Origin: Acanthaster planci
Lineage: Eukaryota; Echinodermata; Asteroidea; Valvatida; Acanthasteridae
NCBI RefSeq assembly: GCF_001949145.1
Contig: NW_019091678.1
Location: 136,782-200,781 of the forward strand
DNA length: 64,000 bases
Direction: 5' to 3'
Positions 47,188 to 62,100 of this stretch are shown here, one piece after another (within the stretch, counting starts at the first letter, position 1; each line of letters starts with the position of its first letter). Below the pieces are notes generated by a model. That model ran no database searches and was not told the DNA's origin. It was given only the letters and a program-made list of their open reading frames with translations. The translations under genes were made by a program, and so were the position numbers.

Positions 47188-50100
47188 GTAAGTGTTAACC
47201 AACTGGACTGAAAAATCTCTTGTACGTTTTTATGCAGTTTACCTCAATGCGAACCCTGTCAGACGCAGCACAGTGCATCAGGTGAAAAAGCCTGATGCAC
47301 TTTGATGCACTGGGCAATCAACAGCAGCCAAACAAACTGGCCATGTTGAGACAATGGGAGCTAGTCCCATTGAACAATGCCAATGTTGAATCTTTTGTCA
47401 CAGTCAAGTCCCAAGCTATTCAACATGTGTTATCTGGTCTCGGTCAAGTCGCAAGCTATTTGATATAGGTTATTTGGTCTCAGTCAAGTCACAAGCTATC
47501 GACATAGGTTATCTGGTCTTAGTAAAGTCACAGGCCATTCAACATAGGTTATGCGGTCTTAATCAAGTCATAGGCCATTCAAATGAACTTCGACCAAAAA
47601 TATCTTTATCCTTACTGATAACTGGACTTGTGTCTAACTCTTGTAGACACGAGTTTCTGTTGTAATGTGGAATTTCTTCCGCAATTTATCTCTTCCTGTA
47701 GCATTTTGTCCAGATTGGATTCTGTTGAATTTGACAGGCTTCACTCTTCATTATCGGTACATTCTGTTAATTTAAGGTTTCACTTCTTGTTACATATAAC
47801 ATTCACTCAGCAGGATATTTAGAAAAAAAATAAAAGGGTATTTATGTGTACATTGAATATATTTCTGACAATCTGCACCAACAGAAACAAGATGAGGAGG
47901 ATATAGATGAGGACGAAGAGGAGAACATGGGACATGCTGAAACTTACGCCAACTATAGGCCTTCCAAACGTAAGTACCTTACATGTGCTTCAAACACATC
48001 CTGGCCATCCAGCAATGAAAGGTGCAGATTTACTGTGCAATGTGTTCACACAGTTTTGTACAGCTATAGTACAGGTGTACGAAAGTGCATGCCTCTTGCA
48101 TTGGAAGTTTAGAACCTTATTTACTTTTGATTTATATTGATGTACTTTTATTTCTGCCAATGAAACCAAGGTTTCCTTGAGAGCGGCACTATTTTATAGT
48201 GCATAGGTGTGGGCTGACAGCGTCAGAATAATGTCCAATGAACAATGACATAGATAAATTTGGCCAGATTAAGAGTAAGAGGATCATATGATTGAGCATT
48301 AGTGTGGAACCGGTTGTCCTATTTGAAAGAAGATCAAAACCGGCCTTTGTGATGCCGGTTTGTTCACTTTCAAAGAGCAGATGTTAAAAGGCCAATAAAA
48401 GGACATACAAGTATATGTATACATTATTGTATATTCAGTATTGAGCGTAATATAGATATTATATAGATACCTTGAACACTCAATATATTGGGGGGGTTGG
48501 CTATCACACAGTATCACATTATTTGGGATTTATCTGACACACATTGTAAGCATACATGTACATGAATGCAGACAACTTAGCCACTCTTGAGTAAGGATCT
48601 TGACGCTAAATTTTGCCCAGAAACATTGAAATGTTACGTGGTATGACCACAGAAATATGGCTTTGCTCCTTGGAAGAAATGATAAAGTCTTGATCACCTC
48701 AGTTTACCGTGGACATCTGTGGTATTTGCTGGTGCCTCAAAGATAATTCTAGAGAGTGAGGGTTTGCGTCTTCCTGTATGCCACCCTGTACAGTGAAGAT
48801 TGGTCTACCCCACCCCGACCCCGTGGTAGAGACCAGCTCCATGGCCAGCGTGCAGCCCCCAAACATCTTCTATCGCCTGAGCATTCCTGAGGAGGTTATC
48901 GACCGGAAGCAGTTGTCTGCCCTCCAGTTGGAGTCCGTCACTTACGCCTGCCAGCAGCATGAGACCCTGCTGCTGAGTGGAGAGCGGGCCGGCTATCTCA
49001 TCGGTGAGGGTCAGCTCAGACTGTTTTCCCTCCAACTGTTTTTATAGGACCTTTGCCAAATCCACCAAAGGTGGATAATATGTTGTCAAGTCCTGTGTAA
49101 ATTAATTTTGGATTTTTAGCCTGTCCAACTTGTATTCTAGCACTGTATTCTCAGTGTATGCCCCTGAAGCCTTGGGAAAAAAACACAAGCATACTCAGGT
49201 GGGACTCGAACCCACACCCACACGTTGGACAAGGCAAAAATCCAAAATTAATTTACCTTTCCCGGCACAAATCCATCCTTGAAATAGAGTCCTGTGTAGT
49301 GAACCACTGTGAATCAGTCGTTACTGGGCTCTGCAGGACTCAACAACCAAATTGTGCATGCTTAGGTTGAGTAATTTATGACTTTTGAGTTGTTTAGGGT
49401 CCTGAATGAGCTGGTTCAGTGGCAGTATTTGTGAATGATAGAATGATTTCCAGGGGCATTTGCCTAATGTTGACAAACATGAGTGTGGCAGAGCCAAACA
49501 GAACTTTCTGAAAAGTGCCAGTTTGAACGAATGTTTGGTGGTTTTTCAATCAAAATTGAGCTTAGATATCCACACTTGAAAGACAGTTTTGATCAAAAAT
49601 TTTCCATTATCCAGCTGAGTAAAGAGCATGTAGTAACCTAAACACCAGGCATGCCTCATAGCTTTCGAGCTTGGCCTATTTATGTAAGATGGGATTTCTA
49701 AAATGACATTTGAATAAACACTGATAGCAGTGACCCAACCTTAGAAAGTCTAGAGATAAATGTCACCAAGTGTAGCCAGATGCAGATTTACCCATATGTT
49801 CACTGCCTTGTTTAGGTGATGGTGCTGGTGTTGGCAAAGGTAGAACTATAGCAGGTATCATCTACGAGAACTACCTGCAGGGTCGGAAGCGCTCCATTTG
49901 GTAAGTCTTGAGCCAGTTTGGCAGTAGTTCTTGTCATCCCAACACAGACTTCAGTCTAGGTACTCTTATTTTCCCTCAGTTTATGGGACCATCTGTCTTG
50001 TTTGTGTTTATCAACCAAAATGGCGATATTTACATAAATCTTGTCTTTTGTAACTTGTGTATAAAGTTTCACACTCATCTCTGCCTTTGCTTGTGATGTC

Positions 50101-53100
50101 TTTGTACTTGCTTTAACAAACCTTATAGGTTCAGTGTGTCCAACGATCTCAAATTTGATGCCGAAAGAGACCTGAGGGACATCAGTGCAAGGATTCTGGT
50201 CCATTCCCTCAACAAAGTAGGTGTTGTTGCAGTGTCATACATCACACATCATATATATCAGTGTATGCATTCTTGTAATCTAGGTTGTATCGTTTCTAGA
50301 AAAATTCCAGCGCTGGCTGTTTTTAGGGCTGGACAGTTGAAGCTGACATATCATCAGCTACAGGAACCAGCAGCGTGCTTCCAAACCAACTTTATTTGTG
50401 TACAATGCACATGTGTAATTATGACTATTTGGGGTTTTTGTCAAGCTTTGAAGTTGCCACGTTATGCAGCAGCCTCCAAGTCTCATTTTCAACCCAAGTG
50501 TCAGCTAGTGGTTTACAGTGATGGCTAGAGCTGGCCAGTGTAGTTATAACTGCTGGTGCCTCATTCTGGTATTTAAATCAAAGGCTGTAAACCATGGGGT
50601 TGTCTAGTGAGGAGCGTGCCTGCAGCTGGTCATGGGATATAACTGTCAGATTGCCAGATTTGCCCCAATTTCCCCGGCCCTTGGACACCGCTAATCAGAT
50701 GCCCACCAAACTTGAAATGAATTTGCTCCTGTATTCGCAGTTCAAGTATGATAAGATCAGTTCCCAGGCCAACGGCCACGTCAAGAAGGGTGTCATCTTC
50801 TCCACCTATTCCTCTCTGATCGGCGAGAGCCAGGGCAACTACAAGTACCACACTCGACTCAAGCAGCTGCTGAACTGGTGTGGCAAGGACTTTGACGGAG
50901 TCGTATCCTTTCAACCTCCCCCTGCCAAAATCTGTTTTGCCGCCTGTATTCAATTCTGTTGGTACATTTGATTTTCCAGACACAGCATATTGCTGGAACA
51001 TCATGATGTACATGTATGCCAGGCTTGTTGGCCTGGTGTCGTGCACAACGTATTGCATAGGCATAGGCAATATGTACAATCAATGACAACAGTTTTTGCA
51101 CAACTCATATGAAAACTATTTTAGAAAATTAGCATTCTTTAAAATGTTTTTCCCAGCTACTCTGTGTCTGAATGAAAAAAAAAATTTTGAGCTTTGTGTT
51201 TTGAAGAGATATTGCAGTCGGTTTTCTGCAGATTCACAAAGTGTCAAGGAACAAGAATTCATATTCTGCTTCGAACTGTGGTCTCTCAAGGTGTACAAAG
51301 TTCTGATGTCAGCTGTATCGTACTACAGTGGAACGCCGCTATAACGAACATGACAGGGTCCACGCTAAATGTTTGGTACAGCGGTTGTTCGGTATAGCAA
51401 AATTAACTGCCGAACGTTTTGTTGCCATGTTGAATAGAGCCCTCTCTTGTCTATTAAACTGAAGTGCACCTTCTTCTGACACTATAATTTGCTGTTTTCC
51501 TGCATTCACGTTTGAGGTTTCTAGAAATGTATCCGATAATTATATTTGTTTTGTATTAAATCTTGAGTTACAAAATTGATCGCTCTGATGCATGCTGTGG
51601 CGAATCTCGCTTGATTTGCAACTGCATAATATTCGGTAGGTTTTGTGCACAAAATATTGGGAGCCAAGGACGATGTTCGGTACAGCCGAATGTTTGGTAT
51701 AGCAGTGTTCGGTATAGCGACGTTTCACAGTACATGTAGCCAACTGTCTGGTACCTGTTAATGGAGAGTGATTGAAGTTAAGTGAACATACCGGATGTTT
51801 CATGTCACAGTGGTGAATACAGTTGCTCTTGGTGACACTATTGCTTTTGCTATTAATTTCACTGTCAGTCTTTGTAGTCCTTCTGCTACCACCATTGTAA
51901 TTTTGTTCTATTTTATTCTTTTTTAATTTTTTGATATTTCTTTTCTCTCATTCTTACAACTGTTGGTATTCTAAATGTGTGCCATGTGTGAGTAATTTCT
52001 GGGATTTTTTTCTCCTATTTTTTTCCTTTAGTTGAAGGTATTTTCTTTCCAGAATTCCCTTTTACCTTGACTTCAACTCAGATCATCTTTGACGAGTGCC
52101 ACAAAGCCAAGAATCTGGTCCCGGTAGGTTCAGCCAAGCCGACCAAAACTGGCCTGACCGTGCTGGAGCTGCAGAAACAACTACCCAAGGCCAGGGTGGT
52201 GTACTGCAGTGCAACAGGTGGGTGTCGTTATCATCCTTGTAGTCCAGACCCTCCTGTAGGGCCCATAGACAGACTGATGGTATCAGAATTCCCCGTCATT
52301 ACTGATATCAAGCCAGGTGATTTCCCAATCGGACCTATTACATTTAGAGCAGATGACCCACACAGTAGGGGGAGAAACTGCAGCATTTAAAAAAGTTAGA
52401 TATTTTTCAAAGGTGCAGCACTTAGACTGTGCATACTGGTCGATTAGGTGACCCATAATGGATAATGTCATCAGTTGGCAATAAAAGAATGTGGTATCGG
52501 GTTTTTTTATGAAAGACAAAAGACCAAAGGATCAATGTAGAAAATTGACAGTGTACCACCGACAGTAATTTTCTGAAAGAAGTTAACATTCATGTACATG
52601 TGCACCAAATGGTATCTCTTTTACACAAGGACGTGGCAGTTGGATTTTTTTCTAATTTTTGTCTTTTCAACAATTGTAATTGGAATTTCTTTGAAGTACA
52701 CTTATGGTTTTTAAGCGAATTTGAAATGCATAAGTTTGTGTATATGTGCTTTGGAATGAAAGCAATCAAAATCCATATGATTTATAAACCTGGGTAGCAC
52801 ATTCCAGAGTGGTGACCATTTCTATCCCCATTTAAGAAATGCCATTGTGAATCCCGAGGATGTTAGCAACACTAGACTTTGAGGCTGTTGGGCTGTGGGT
52901 GGGGGGACTGTTGACCAGTCAGATCTTGCCACTAAGATTAAATAGAATAATGTATGTTCCATTGATGTTGCCAGGGGCATCTGAACCTAGGAATATGGCC
53001 TACATGTCGCGCCTTGGTATCTGGGGCAAAGGCACACCCTTCCCGGATTTCCAGGCCTTCATTCAAGCTGTGGAGAGGAGGTTAGTACTTTCTTAAATTT

Positions 53101-56100
53101 TTGTAAAAATCGGATCGTAATAGAAAAATAACAGCTGTTCACACATTTCCAGGTAATTAACATGCAGTTGAATTGTAATATTTCTGCTGTTAACCAGCGT
53201 TGTTACTATTTGTTTTTTATGAACATTGTCTGAAAATCCTCATTTGGTTTCCACATTCAGTGGTTTTGATAACATTCAGATTTTTTTTTTACATTTTAAT
53301 GCAAATTGTAAAGTCGTCAGTTGGTTCCCTGCTCTGTGTACTGTTTAGTATTCTTTTTCTTGGTGGTGATAAGTTTTATGACGTTTGCATTCTGTATTTT
53401 AAGGGGTGTTGGTGCCATGGAGATAGTTGCCATGGATATGAAGCTGCGAGGTATGTATATTGCCCGGCAGCTGAGCTTCCAAGGTGTGACGTTCAACATC
53501 AACGAAGTCCCACTTTCCGAGGAGTTTAAGAAAATCTACAATAGAGCTGTCAGCCTGGTAAGATCTGGAAAACCGATAGATTTGATTCATCATCTCATTT
53601 TGCCAGGGCAAATCTTGCGGCAAACTTTTTCCATGAGACACTGCTGATATATTGTAAGATGAAAAGGATAGAAAAAAATTACATCCCTTATATTTGCTGT
53701 GCCACCCACTGCTTATCGGACTAGAATAGGCCAGCCGCCCCTGGCAAGCCTAGTGGTGGAGTGGTCAAATACCTGCACCAGTATTAAAGCACTGGTGTTC
53801 GAGTGCCCTCCAAGGAGCCTTTGAATGTTGTCACCTTGGTTCATTGCTTTCTTGTTTTGCTCTGTTGCCAAGGGTTGTCATATGTTTCCCTTTTTTTGGG
53901 GGGCCCTTCTCAGTGGTTGGCTGCCCGGGAGAAGTTTACCCAAGCCGCTGACCTGATCGGTGCCGAGAAGCGAATGCGCAAGTCCATGTGGGGCCAGTTC
54001 TGGTCAGCCCATCAGCGCTTCTTCAAGTACCTCTGCATCGCCGCCAAGGTCCAGCACGCAGTCCGGCTGGCCAGAGAGGCTGTCAAGATCGGCAAGGTAT
54101 TGGTGACCAAAAAAAATAGGAAATGTCAACCTGCTCTGTGTCTAGAGTATCTGACCACAGCTGGGAGAAAAATATCTGTCAGTTGGAAATGAGTGCAGCT
54201 GGTAGCTAGTATCTTCCATGGTGGCATGTGCAATGGGTATAAATCAAGGGAGGATGGACAGAGGGGATATTGGGCCAGTATATCATCCTTTTCCACTCTT
54301 CAGAAGTGTGCAAAAGGAATTAACTAATATGGGTCAAAGTAGCAACGAAAATAGAGAACAAATAGCACAAAAGTACTGTTTTTCTTATGAGGTTGGTATG
54401 CATAAGATGCATGTGTGCTTATCATGAAAAGTGCCCCCTACTCAAATGTGCTGTCCGGCCCCCACCACCGGCCCCCCTCCACTTTTCAAATTTCCACCCA
54501 CCGGATAATTGTAGGAGTTAGTCACCCCCCATCCACTCCCCCCCCCATGCTTCTCTGGTGTCAGATCCTGTACACAGACCAATAGGTTCATTATGGTTCA
54601 ACAGGTTGATGAGGCACTTCAAGTTGTGAGCTGGATGTCAGTTTGCAATCCGTAGACAAGAATTTAAATCTTCCAAATGAAATAGCGTCTTAAAAACTAT
54701 CATTCAAACCTAAAAAACCAGGCTTCATTGATGGTGTTGAGATGGCTATTCTGTGGCCCCAGTGAAAGCATTAAATATTCACAGTGTTTGTCTTTGGCTC
54801 CTACAAAACATACATTACAGTAATTATTAGTTGGCAGATGTCTAATCACATCCCCACCGTATTATATCATTTGACCCCAGCAGTATTGCATACCACAGGA
54901 AAACTCGTTAATCCGCTCCGTTCAGAATACCAGATTTCAAGGAGTCTGTGATTTTGTGTGAACACATCATGAAATGAACATTCCAGATGAAAACATCTGA
55001 TTTTTTGGGTTTTCCCTGCAGTGTGTGGTGATTGGTTTGCAATCCACTGGTGAGGCTCGAACCTTGGATGCCTTAGAGGAAGCCGGAGGAGAGCTCAATG
55101 ACTTTGTGTCAACCGCAAAGTAAGTCCCAATTGGCCATGAAAACGTGAAACAAAGCTTGCCATTTCTAGCGAATCTGTCATTAAGACTTCCAAATGGGAT
55201 TCAGCAGGCTGCTAGTTATAATTGCTTTGAAAAACAGTCAGATTATTTGTAATATGAATCCTGAGCGTGTAATATATGCATGGATTAGATAAATCTTTAA
55301 GTCAATAAAGCTGACAGTCATTTTACGTTCCTCATCAGGAGTGTGTTCATGACCTTGATTGAGAAGCACTTCCCCGCTCCCAATCGCAAGAAGACAGCAA
55401 ACCTGTTTGGTCTCAACAGTAATAGTGGAGCCAGCAGCCCAGCCTTGAGCGAAAGCAACAGAGGCATCAAAAGAAAGAGAGGTAATAAGATTCAGTAGAC
55501 TAAGGGGCCCCATTTACACAGATGAACATTGGAAAGCATTGATGGTAAGCAATATGCTAAATGAAACTTTACAACCACTCAGTTTGCAAGTCACTCTACT
55601 GACCTTCTACAAATATTGCCAAATTTCCCCACAGGAATAATTGAAGACATAATCAACCATGCCAGTTCATACCTGACAAGACTGCTGATTGGCTAAAACA
55701 TTCCGTCTCAGCACGGTGTCTTTGAAAAAAATCACTCAGGCTTGCAAACACAGCAGTTATGTCACCGTTACACTGTTTATCTAATTTCAATGTCGACAGC
55801 CCTTTAAGAAATGTGATTTATTTGATATCTTTATACCTGATATATTTTTGATATTTTTCAAAAATATTTTGGTTGTTGCTCGTCTGTTTAAATAGGCCCT
55901 AAACTTACAAACTTCTACAGGGATGGAGGGGAATAAATGATGATTCATTTATTCTTTTCAAGACAATTTTTGTAATTCATTCAGTTTGAAACAGTGTTCC
56001 ATTAGTCTTGAGAAGTATATTTTACTTTTAAACTAGAGTGCCACAGTAGCGTACGGTAATGAAGCATTGGAAACCCCAGAATTATTCTTGGGGCATAGCT

Positions 56101-59100
56101 TTGCAGTTTGGCACTTGTGCCAAAAAGGGGACAAGTAGTTACAGCCTGCCTGAAGTTAACCATTTTCTGCCAGGTGGATTTTTCTTGAGCAAGACAAAAT
56201 GCCGGGTCCTTTTCAAGATTTTCCGTTTTCAAAATTCTTTAAAAATTCACGATTTCATTTAATGGCCGTTTATACCCACATAAGGGCTCTTTGGGACTAC
56301 TCTGAAGCTGACAGGTAACCTTCATTGACTCCTGAATATTTCAGCCAGGTCTGCAGCCTTGGAAAAAGAGACCAGATTGTGCGGTGTCGCGTAAGATTCT
56401 TTTGTTACTGAAACTGGCACAGTGCACTGCTGTCCTCTTTTCAATAAGGGTCAAATTAGCATGCAGCGGTGCTGTGTGGCTCATCGCTGCGGTGGTGGAG
56501 AGCTTTTTTTCAAAACAAGGCTGGATTATCTCCACTATTGACAGCGATAAAATGTCAGTAATGCCCAGCAGCTCAGTCTTTTGTGCTGAGCACGGTCATT
56601 TGTTATAAGGCCCAACCCTTTTGTCCCAGTTCCGAGCTCCCCGGCTCTGCATATAAAGCCTATGTGCTCGAAAACGGGTTGCCCGGCAGGAAGTGGTTAA
56701 GACGATGCGACCCTTGCGAGGTCACATCCTCAGACACTCAGTGGATCTGGTCCTTGGTCTCCTTTCCCCCTCAGACAAACTGAGCAACGGCCTGTCCTCC
56801 AAGCAGCCCAAGCACTGGTGGGAGGACAACAGCCTGGAGAACAGCCCTGTCAACAGCAACGGCAACGAGGCATCAGGCGACAGCGATGAGAGCGTCATCA
56901 TGTTGTCATCGAGCGAGAGCGAAGACGATGAGCAAGAGACGTCCTCCAAGGCATCCTCCAATGACGAGGACGACTTCAATCCATTTGGGGACAATTCTGA
57001 CGATGGTATGCACCATAAAGTCAGAATCTTCTTTGGGCAAACCGAGTGTTGATATGTTATTTACCGTTGATGTCTTGTCTGTTCGCTGGTTTTTACATTT
57101 GCAATCTGTAATAGACCAGATTACGTCACATTAACAACTCATAATTTCAGCACTGAAGACTTGAGTTCTCCTCCTGAGTAAAAAAAGTCTTTGTGCATAA
57201 AACCATAGCTCTTTACCCCTTTCAGACCGTATTGGTTTGGCAGAAAATCTGTGATCAAGCAAAATGAGTTGTTTGTTGATCCAGGCCAATTTGTTGATTG
57301 CCATCTCTGTCAAAGATATACAGTGTACCAGTAGGCTTCATTTCCATGGAAATTCCAATCGTGAAACAACCTTTAGATCAACAGTAGTGGAAGTTGAAAC
57401 ATGAAAAGATTTGGTTGCGGACATTTTATTAGGGTAAATACCAGCCATGAGTTTAACATGTATATTAAACACAGGCCCTCAGTGAGCCATACTCATGGCA
57501 GTTTAACCCCTTTAGCCTGTGCATTCAGATGGCCAGATTATTACACTTCACATGTTTTGTGGTGCGAAATGGTTGAAGGTTTAATACCCAAAACCATTTT
57601 GGTTCCTTGAATAACAGTGCAGGGGTAAATCAAGAATCAAGTGTTGTTTATTGGTCCGTCTGAGATATTGCCAGCTTCCTCTGTAAAATCAGCATCGAGT
57701 GCTGCAGGAAATGCAGGTGGATTGCAGTTAACATAGTGCCTCGACAATGCCGTCCTCAGATCCCTGGCTGACTCGCAAGCCCAAAGCAGAGAAGACCAAG
57801 ACGAAGAAGAAGAAGAAGAAGCCGGAAAAAAGGAAGGAGAAGGCCCCGTCTTTCTACCCAACCTTGCCCAGCCTGGAGGGACAGATGAACAGCGCCCTCT
57901 ATGCTGCCGGCATCCTGACCAAGACCAAACTGCCAGACATCATGAGCAGCATGTCTCCAATACCCGCAGGTAAGACTGTGGTTTTTCTTCAAGACATTTA
58001 ACCTTCAGCACGAAGATACCTTGATTCTATAATCCCTTTGTTGGAATGTCAAACATAAATGCATTGAGGAGTATTGTATTCACTGTTAATACTATACTGT
58101 CTGATCAAGTGGAAAAAGTAAAGTTAATTTCAAGTTAACTTCCTTTCTCTGTAGAACAGACAACAGGCCTCTCAGAGAGAGAGAGAATGATTGGCACAAG
58201 ACTTTTGCCCATCAGTAAAATGTTACAAGCACTGTTTGCCCATTTTACAAATAATGAGGGTTCCTGCTGTTAGTCACCTTGGTGGCAAAATGGTGAATAC
58301 TCACAAACTTTGGTTGTAATCCTGAGCATTTAGAGAGAAAAAAATACTGTACTTAGCACCGCACAAAAGAGAGTAAACAACTGCAAAAAATGTGCACTCG
58401 GCTGAAACTTTGCTATTATTGAAAAATTTGCCTGCTAGAACTCTGAACCTTGACATGTTTATGCTTGCACACATAGCTCTGTAACTGTCTTAAAACATTA
58501 CACTAGGATCACCTGGCCAGTTAATTTCAAATGGTACTCCCTCGGGTACTGCCCAGGGATGCAGTGTTCCTTGTTACCATACCTCATATTCGTGATGGAT
58601 AGCTGAATGCTCATTGTTCTATTCACCATCTAGTGCCAGTCACTTTTTACTGTATACCAGACACGCACATGAGGATCCACGCACAAGGAACACCATGTAG
58701 CATGTTGGCTTCCAATACCTAAGGGAGCTAACATTGACTATCCACCCTCAAATCGTATTATGTTTGCTATTATGTTTTCGGGACTTGTTGCAGCGACCAA
58801 CTCCATGCTCCTGCCAGGCATGGACGCCTATGAGAGAGCCATCCTGATGAAGCAGGAACTGTTGGACATGTGTGAAGACCTAGGTCCCTGCCTGCCCAAC
58901 AACACCCTGGATGAGCTGATTGACGAGCTGGGCGGACCTGAGAACGTAGCTGAGGTAAGACTGTCGTGCCTCTTGAATGACCATGTGTCCTTAAGCAAGA
59001 TACCTGGTTGCGATTGCTTTTTTCCTGGGAGCCATTTGATTTAAAAACCTGTATATAAACTTTGATTTGCAGAGATGCCAACTTGTACGATTTAGGCGTA

Positions 59101-62100
59101 ATTTTTACAATTTGTTTGGTCAATTTACGACTGCATGATCCAGACTAAGATTTTTACAATTTCCAACTCTAAGACACAAAATAAACTCTACGCTAGCACA
59201 AAGCCGGCCTCGTAATGCATGCGTCAGAAATGTGTCGCTGGCATCCAGCAGTTTGTGCATACAAGCTGCGTTAGTAGCACTAGAAACCAGCGTGGTTGAA
59301 TTATCTGTTCGCCCCAATTGACGCTATGATGATCGGGGAGTGAATAGGCATGATTGCACTTCACATGCAACATGATTGTGTACGTCCATGCACTGTACAT
59401 GTACCGATATCATACGTACACACGTGCATCAAATATCATAATCGTGCTTAAGTTGACTGGAGGACTGTCGAGGATTTGATTCTTGGATATCTTATGAGCA
59501 ACTGGACTTGTTTTGCACAATAGCAACAAGTGAGCAGAACAGGGACAAATACACCAAAAACGGGCCTTTATTACAGAGTCTCATCTTGGAGAAGCTTATG
59601 TGTTTCGAAACACGTAACTCTGACATGATAAGTTTTTTAAACTTTTTTTTTCTAATCTGCCGATGAACATTTTTAGGGTCGTGCCGAAAAATAAGGGTCG
59701 GTTGGGAAATCGGAACCGGAAGTGCGATAGGATTACACTGTTTCATTTTGAAAAGTTGGCATCTCTGCATTGGTGATATATGCCCACAGAACAGACGTTC
59801 TTGGTTTTTGGCTGGCAAGAATATTTGTGCCTTGAAGAGTCAGCTTGTTTCTGTTTTGACTTTTGCCATTTTTTCATATTTTTGCCATTTTCATTCTTTG
59901 CAAACCTTTGAGGCTAAATTTCTCTCTTTCGTAAACAGATGACAGGTCGTAAAGGTCGTGTTGTGAGCAATGATGATGGCTACGTGCGATACGAATCTCG
60001 AAGCGAGTATGACATTCCACTGGAAACCCTGAACCTGACAGAGAAGCAGAGATTTATGAACGGCGATAAGGTGAGATCATGCATTCTGGGTAGTCAGTCT
60101 GGTTCCTGGTGACACTTACTATTACGAAAACCATGTTTTCCTCTGTGGCTTTATGCTTCATAATTTGGAAAGAAAACAAGTTTTACTTGCATGGTTTGAC
60201 CTTTCCATCTGACCCTTGGCCCCTCACCGTGCCAACAGCAAATCGCCATCATCTCGGAGGCAGCCAGTTCAGGAATCTCCCTGCAGGCAGACAAGCGGGT
60301 TGCCAACCAGCGACGCAGGGTCCACATCACCCTGGAGCTTCCATGGAGTGCAGATCGGGCCATTCAGCAATTTGGTGAGCCTTTGTATTACTTACATTTC
60401 TCCAATTCACCCCTTCCCTAGGAGAAAAGATCAGGGCCATGCCCCCTCCCCATTGCTCTGCACAAAGGGATAGAACAAGTAATAATTATTCCAGTGAAGC
60501 TGCAAGCTGATTTTACTTGTGTGATAAACTTTGGCTAGCGTCATTCTGCATATTAAGTCAGAAATTCACAACATATTTACATTGTTGTAGCCGAGAATGT
60601 CACAAGACCAAATATAAGCCCAGTCACAAGACCAGTCAAAATGGCCTGTCTCAAGTAACAGGTTGACCAAAGGGAAAAGAACACATTTGTTGAACGTGAT
60701 TTGAACACCTCCTGACTTCAATTCAGACTAAAGGTCTTATGTTGGTCCTGTGATGGTCTTAACCACTTGCTGTTGGGGTTTCCGGAACCGGACAAAAGAG
60801 CTGGGCCTGGTTACAAAAGACCGTACTCAGAACAAAAGACAGAGATGCTGGGAATTGCCAACATTTTTTCAGTTGTCAATAGCAAAGGAAATCCATCATT
60901 GTTTTGAATGATTATACCACTGTTTGTGGCATTCAGTCCAAGCAGATTACCACCGGAGACAAAAGTGCTCCACGGACAAGCTATACAATACTGCTGCATG
61001 CTAATCTGTTCCACATTTGAAAAGATGCCAGCAGCGCCCTGGCCAATTTCGGGAACTAAAGAAAATTTCATAACACTGCACAGTATGGGCTCTCTTTACA
61101 AGGCTGGAGGCCTGTCTGAAATACTTGGGCATCATTGTAGTCCATCAGATTAGAGTAGCCACCAGACAGTCATTTGTGTGGGTGTAAACATCCAGTAAAT
61201 GAAGTTATGACATTTTGGAGAATTTTGAAAATGGAAAATCCTGAAATCCCCTGGGTATACGTCATGCAACTTCAAATTAAACCCGGCAGCATATGGTTAA
61301 CCACTTCCTGCCGGGGAAGTTATCAATAATGTTGATGCTGGGGAGAGATATTTATCATTTTTTTGTTTTCGAAATTCATTAAAAACTCCTGTCTTCATTT
61401 ACTGGACACTTACAAACACATGAAAGACTGTCTGGTGTCCACTCCAGCCTGACAGACAAAATTTATTGATGCCCGAGTATTTCATGCAGGCTAAAAGGAG
61501 CCCAGATTGTGCGGTGTTATATAAATTTCTTTTGTTCACAAACCTGGCTCAGTGCGCTGCTTACCTCTTTTCAATAGGGGCTAGATTAGCATGCAGCGGT
61601 GCTGTGTGGATTATCACTGCGGTGGCGGAGCGCTTTTGTCCCCGGTGATAAACCACACAGCACCGCTGCATGCTAATCTAGCCCCTATTGGTAATCCACT
61701 CGCTCTAAATGCCCCAAACCGTGGTATACTGTTTCAAAACAAGGCAGGAATATCTCCACTTTTTAGAGTGAAAAAATGAAAAATGACGGTAATTCCCAGC
61801 AGCCTTGTCTTTTGTTCCGAGTACCATCTTTTGTTACGAGGCTTTGTTCCCTTTGTCCGAGTTTGGAGACCCCGTCCAGACATATAAAGCGTACGTGTCC
61901 GGATCCAGAGTCCCGGCAGGAAGTGGTTAAAGGGCCTCAAATACAACACTGTCCCTTCACCCTAGAATTCTGAAACTCAGCCCCTTTCTTTGGCTGACAA
62001 TCTTGCAAGAAGAATGCAGCGGGCTCTTGCACATGACAGAAAAATGGCACTGCGTTGCCTTCACCTGACCATGATTTGCACATAATATAGAAGGTCTAGT

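Noticed and set aside
49200-49216. Possible tRNA gene on the minus strand
   Set aside because: Only the T-arm is present; no anticodon arm, D-arm or acceptor stem can be formed.
50741-50971. Readthrough of SBNO1 exon 8 into the intron as an alternative end
   Set aside because: The next exon restores the DExH motif in phase, so the GTATCC donor must normally be used.
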